Shown here in pieces: positions 6,201 through 6,377 of a DNA stretch of 6,377 bases. Within the stretch, counting starts at the first letter, position 1. Each line of letters opens with the position of its first letter. Source of the DNA: Clostridia bacterium (lineage in GTDB: Bacteria; Bacillota; Clostridia; Christensenellales; CAG-1252); NCBI GenBank assembly GCA_009928745.1, contig SACC01000079.1, positions 1-6,377 on the forward strand, given 5' to 3'. The position numbers and the translations under genes were made by a program. The notes beneath the pieces were generated by a model, which was not told the DNA's origin, made no database searches, and worked only from the letters and a program-made list of their open reading frames with translations.

Positions 6201-6377
6201 TATTCGAAACACTTATTGCCTTTATCTGTATATCAACATTGCCGTCAATATTCACAAAATAGTATTGGTTATTGTTACTTTGTCCTATTTTTGTACCATC
6301 AATATATATTTCGTAGCCTGAAGCGTATTGAACGGTATCCCAGCTGATATATGACCCGTCTTCGGATAATTCTATAC
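3217..6377 (-). CDS. Large modular surface or secreted protein: FN3, X2-like Ig repeats and transglutaminase-like domain (5' end beyond the window)
   Basis: This is the C-terminal 1052 residues of an extracellular-type protein; residue 1 here is the first full codon at the right edge. Order: FN3-like 1-72 (YISWDTVQYASGYEIYIDG), a second FN3-like 76-161, about four X2-like Ig repeats 165-508 (each with a D/S-x-[YF]-[LIV] turn before a hydrophobic strand, as in LDRDYVSALNVGSYEY), a Cys-rich Ig-like module about 512-605, module A 612-693, a transglutaminase-like core 762-955, and module A' 989-1051. The core has Cys881 (KKAVCNGIAYAV), His915 (NHAWNKV) and Asp930 (WYVVDATW), the complete papain-like triad. 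It may crosslink, cleave or modify proteins or peptidoglycan at the surface; the reaction is not settled by sequence. No LPXTG motif or membrane anchor is at the C-terminus. A GTG at 6255 is not the start, because the first FN3 domain continues upstream of it. Confidence 0.9.
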   Translation of the reverse strand, partial: IELSEDGSYISWDTVQYASGYEIYIDGTKIGQSNNNQYYFVNIDGNVDIQIKAISVSNKYTQSELSAAAALNIKSRLVISGVSHLISTTNFIVYWADVNYKTKYTVKIYEDGVLQEEIDVYTPSLNLPSYEGEKEYRFDIKAIADSSGKRVDSLAYSLTIEAGTALSTVINIAYDKNGDMAPEINNTTPSAIKVYLTVSGTKTDITSNCIIGEDTVTIKTSYIDTLPINIYNGEFDAGSRKFALIVTDTREMELSNITFVKNSDYAFVAMSKYANSILNIDINGVSGHTSYDSERIIIAGEYLDGLADDEYALNVQYGQGSNIKQISAVINVISLPATIAADSSYSYHGQYPLTVIFNQKGDTVTSLVLSEYGTVNISNYSAAKNSLTLDRDFLISRGNGTFLYCINTAKGSALSFTVITDIRDFALQFSEYMYDKASDEDMLISAIIVEAEDFDAMYGASITEEDYIVAEGVGITLDRDYVSALNVGSYEYICLSGDIVDYFTLNITNSQSKPYNVKLNYDISASDVYISFSCDCGGGHTYSLNGGADIPCPSKRFIVNGIDKTVSNTLRIRCTSSGRQTTIVKSAPASAASAYVNARYNFEGCNRDKYIESQEELNHFVRYMVMRGYDAGTVTPTSLYGKVEDNVYYSADFLSGTTAQAALTAAVNSFSSPWGYGINASSSGNVYSLTVNYQQYPGYDITTEYVGSAIADTRVFLTASTRSPAYNSFYIETMTKTQTIRNSSELVDLPLGVRPTVTASSAAEELYLAAKVILREIISDTMTDREKVEAIYYWLTTNVAYDSDAILLYNLYGQVSMTSILGTARSLINSFLSSYPQYSDLLTPIRDKALLSDLKDTFNSTIKRMRVFAAEGAILDKKAVCNGIAYAVNLLCKIEGIESIKISGLATSGGNSENHAWNKVKINGVWYVVDATWGRMGNYVVNKYLLTSDYSIMESHREESGVSGIRNIEYLATGNIDYYSTVIVGEYDLTIDSTAEMNAVVAQLYNQGVRTIELRYNMEGSFSTAIANALSGVHFGSYYTTSSGNIYIVKLS
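3223..4542 (-). repeat. Duplicated small module (A and A') bracketing the transglutaminase-like core
   Basis: Module A (4297-4542, residues 612-693) and module A' (3223-3411, residues 989-1051) share an opening with EELNHFV / AEMNAVV, a glycine-bearing turn, an Ala-rich helix (AALTAAV / AIANALSGV) and a closing SSGNVYSL / SSGNIYIV strand. The DNA of the closing strand still matches at 14 of 15 bases (4315-4329 and 3235-3249). Module A' is about 20 residues shorter and forms the C-terminus. Confidence 0.7.
3511..4092 (-). other. Transglutaminase-like catalytic core of the large protein
   Basis: This encodes residues 762-955. The leading helices are typical (DREKVEAIYYWLTTNVAYDSD, about 784-804). 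The Cys block (codon 3733-3735), the GIESIKISG strand, the HAWN block and the WYVVDATWG block follow in family order. About 75 residues separate VAYD from the catalytic Cys, against roughly 20-25 in compact bacterial relatives, so there is a helical insertion of about 50 residues next to the active site. Confidence 0.88.
4852..5883 (-). repeat. Four tandem X2-like Ig modules in the large protein
   Basis: Encoded residues 165-508 contain four diverged units sharing one pattern: TVTIKTSYIDTLP, RIIIAGEYLDGLADDEYAL, SLTLDRDFLISRGNGTFLY and GITLDRDYVSALNVGSYEY, each followed by 15-25 residues and a closing strand. This resembles the X2 (CBM_X2) Ig-like domains found in clostridial surface and cellulosomal proteins. 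Units one and two are less regular than three and four. They most likely act as spacers or ligand-binding stalks. Confidence 0.65.

Noticed and set aside
6253..6255. GTG as the start of the large protein
   Set aside because: The frame stays open to the right edge and the 40 residues upstream encode the first half of an FN3-like domain (WDTVQYASGYEIY), so the gene begins outside the window.

Overview
This window suggests a low-GC Gram-positive bacterium, probably an uncultured Clostridia-type Firmicute. The reasons are strong GGAGG-type ribosome binding sites, AT-rich intergenic DNA, a lipoprotein of the BMP/PnrA class, and a very large modular Ig/FN3/transglutaminase-like protein typical of gut Firmicutes surfaces. 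The taxonomic guess is inference only; no marker gene is present.

All four genes lie on the minus strand, so transcription runs from the high to the low coordinates. (1) 3217-6377: the 3' part of a giant, presumably secreted protein. It has two FN3-like domains, about four X2-like Ig repeats, a cysteine-rich module and a transglutaminase-like domain with an intact Cys-His-Asp triad, bracketed by two copies of a small module. Its start lies beyond the right edge. (2) 1855-3201: a 448-residue soluble protein only 15 bases downstream and probably co-transcribed. It looks like a beta-sandwich plus helical (glycosidase-like) protein, but its function cannot be assigned with certainty. (3) 949-1656: deoD-type purine nucleoside phosphorylase with all recognised active-site residues and its own extended -10 promoter. 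(4) 1-696: the N-terminal 232 residues of a BMP-family nucleoside-binding lipoprotein, cut by the left edge.

The left half is a coherent nucleoside salvage locus: the lipoprotein would capture nucleosides for an ABC importer, whose other subunits should lie off the left edge, and DeoD would cleave purine nucleosides in the cytoplasm. The right half is a separate transcription unit for a surface or extracellular protein and its small partner. The two gaps (697-948 and 1657-1854) are AT-rich, contain short direct repeats, and show no canonical GC-rich hairpin plus U-tract terminator.

I found no mobile element, CRISPR array, tRNA or rRNA, and nothing that amounts to a clearly new system. The most unusual items are the duplicated module flanking the transglutaminase-like core, the cysteine-rich module beside it, and the unassigned 448-residue protein coupled to it.
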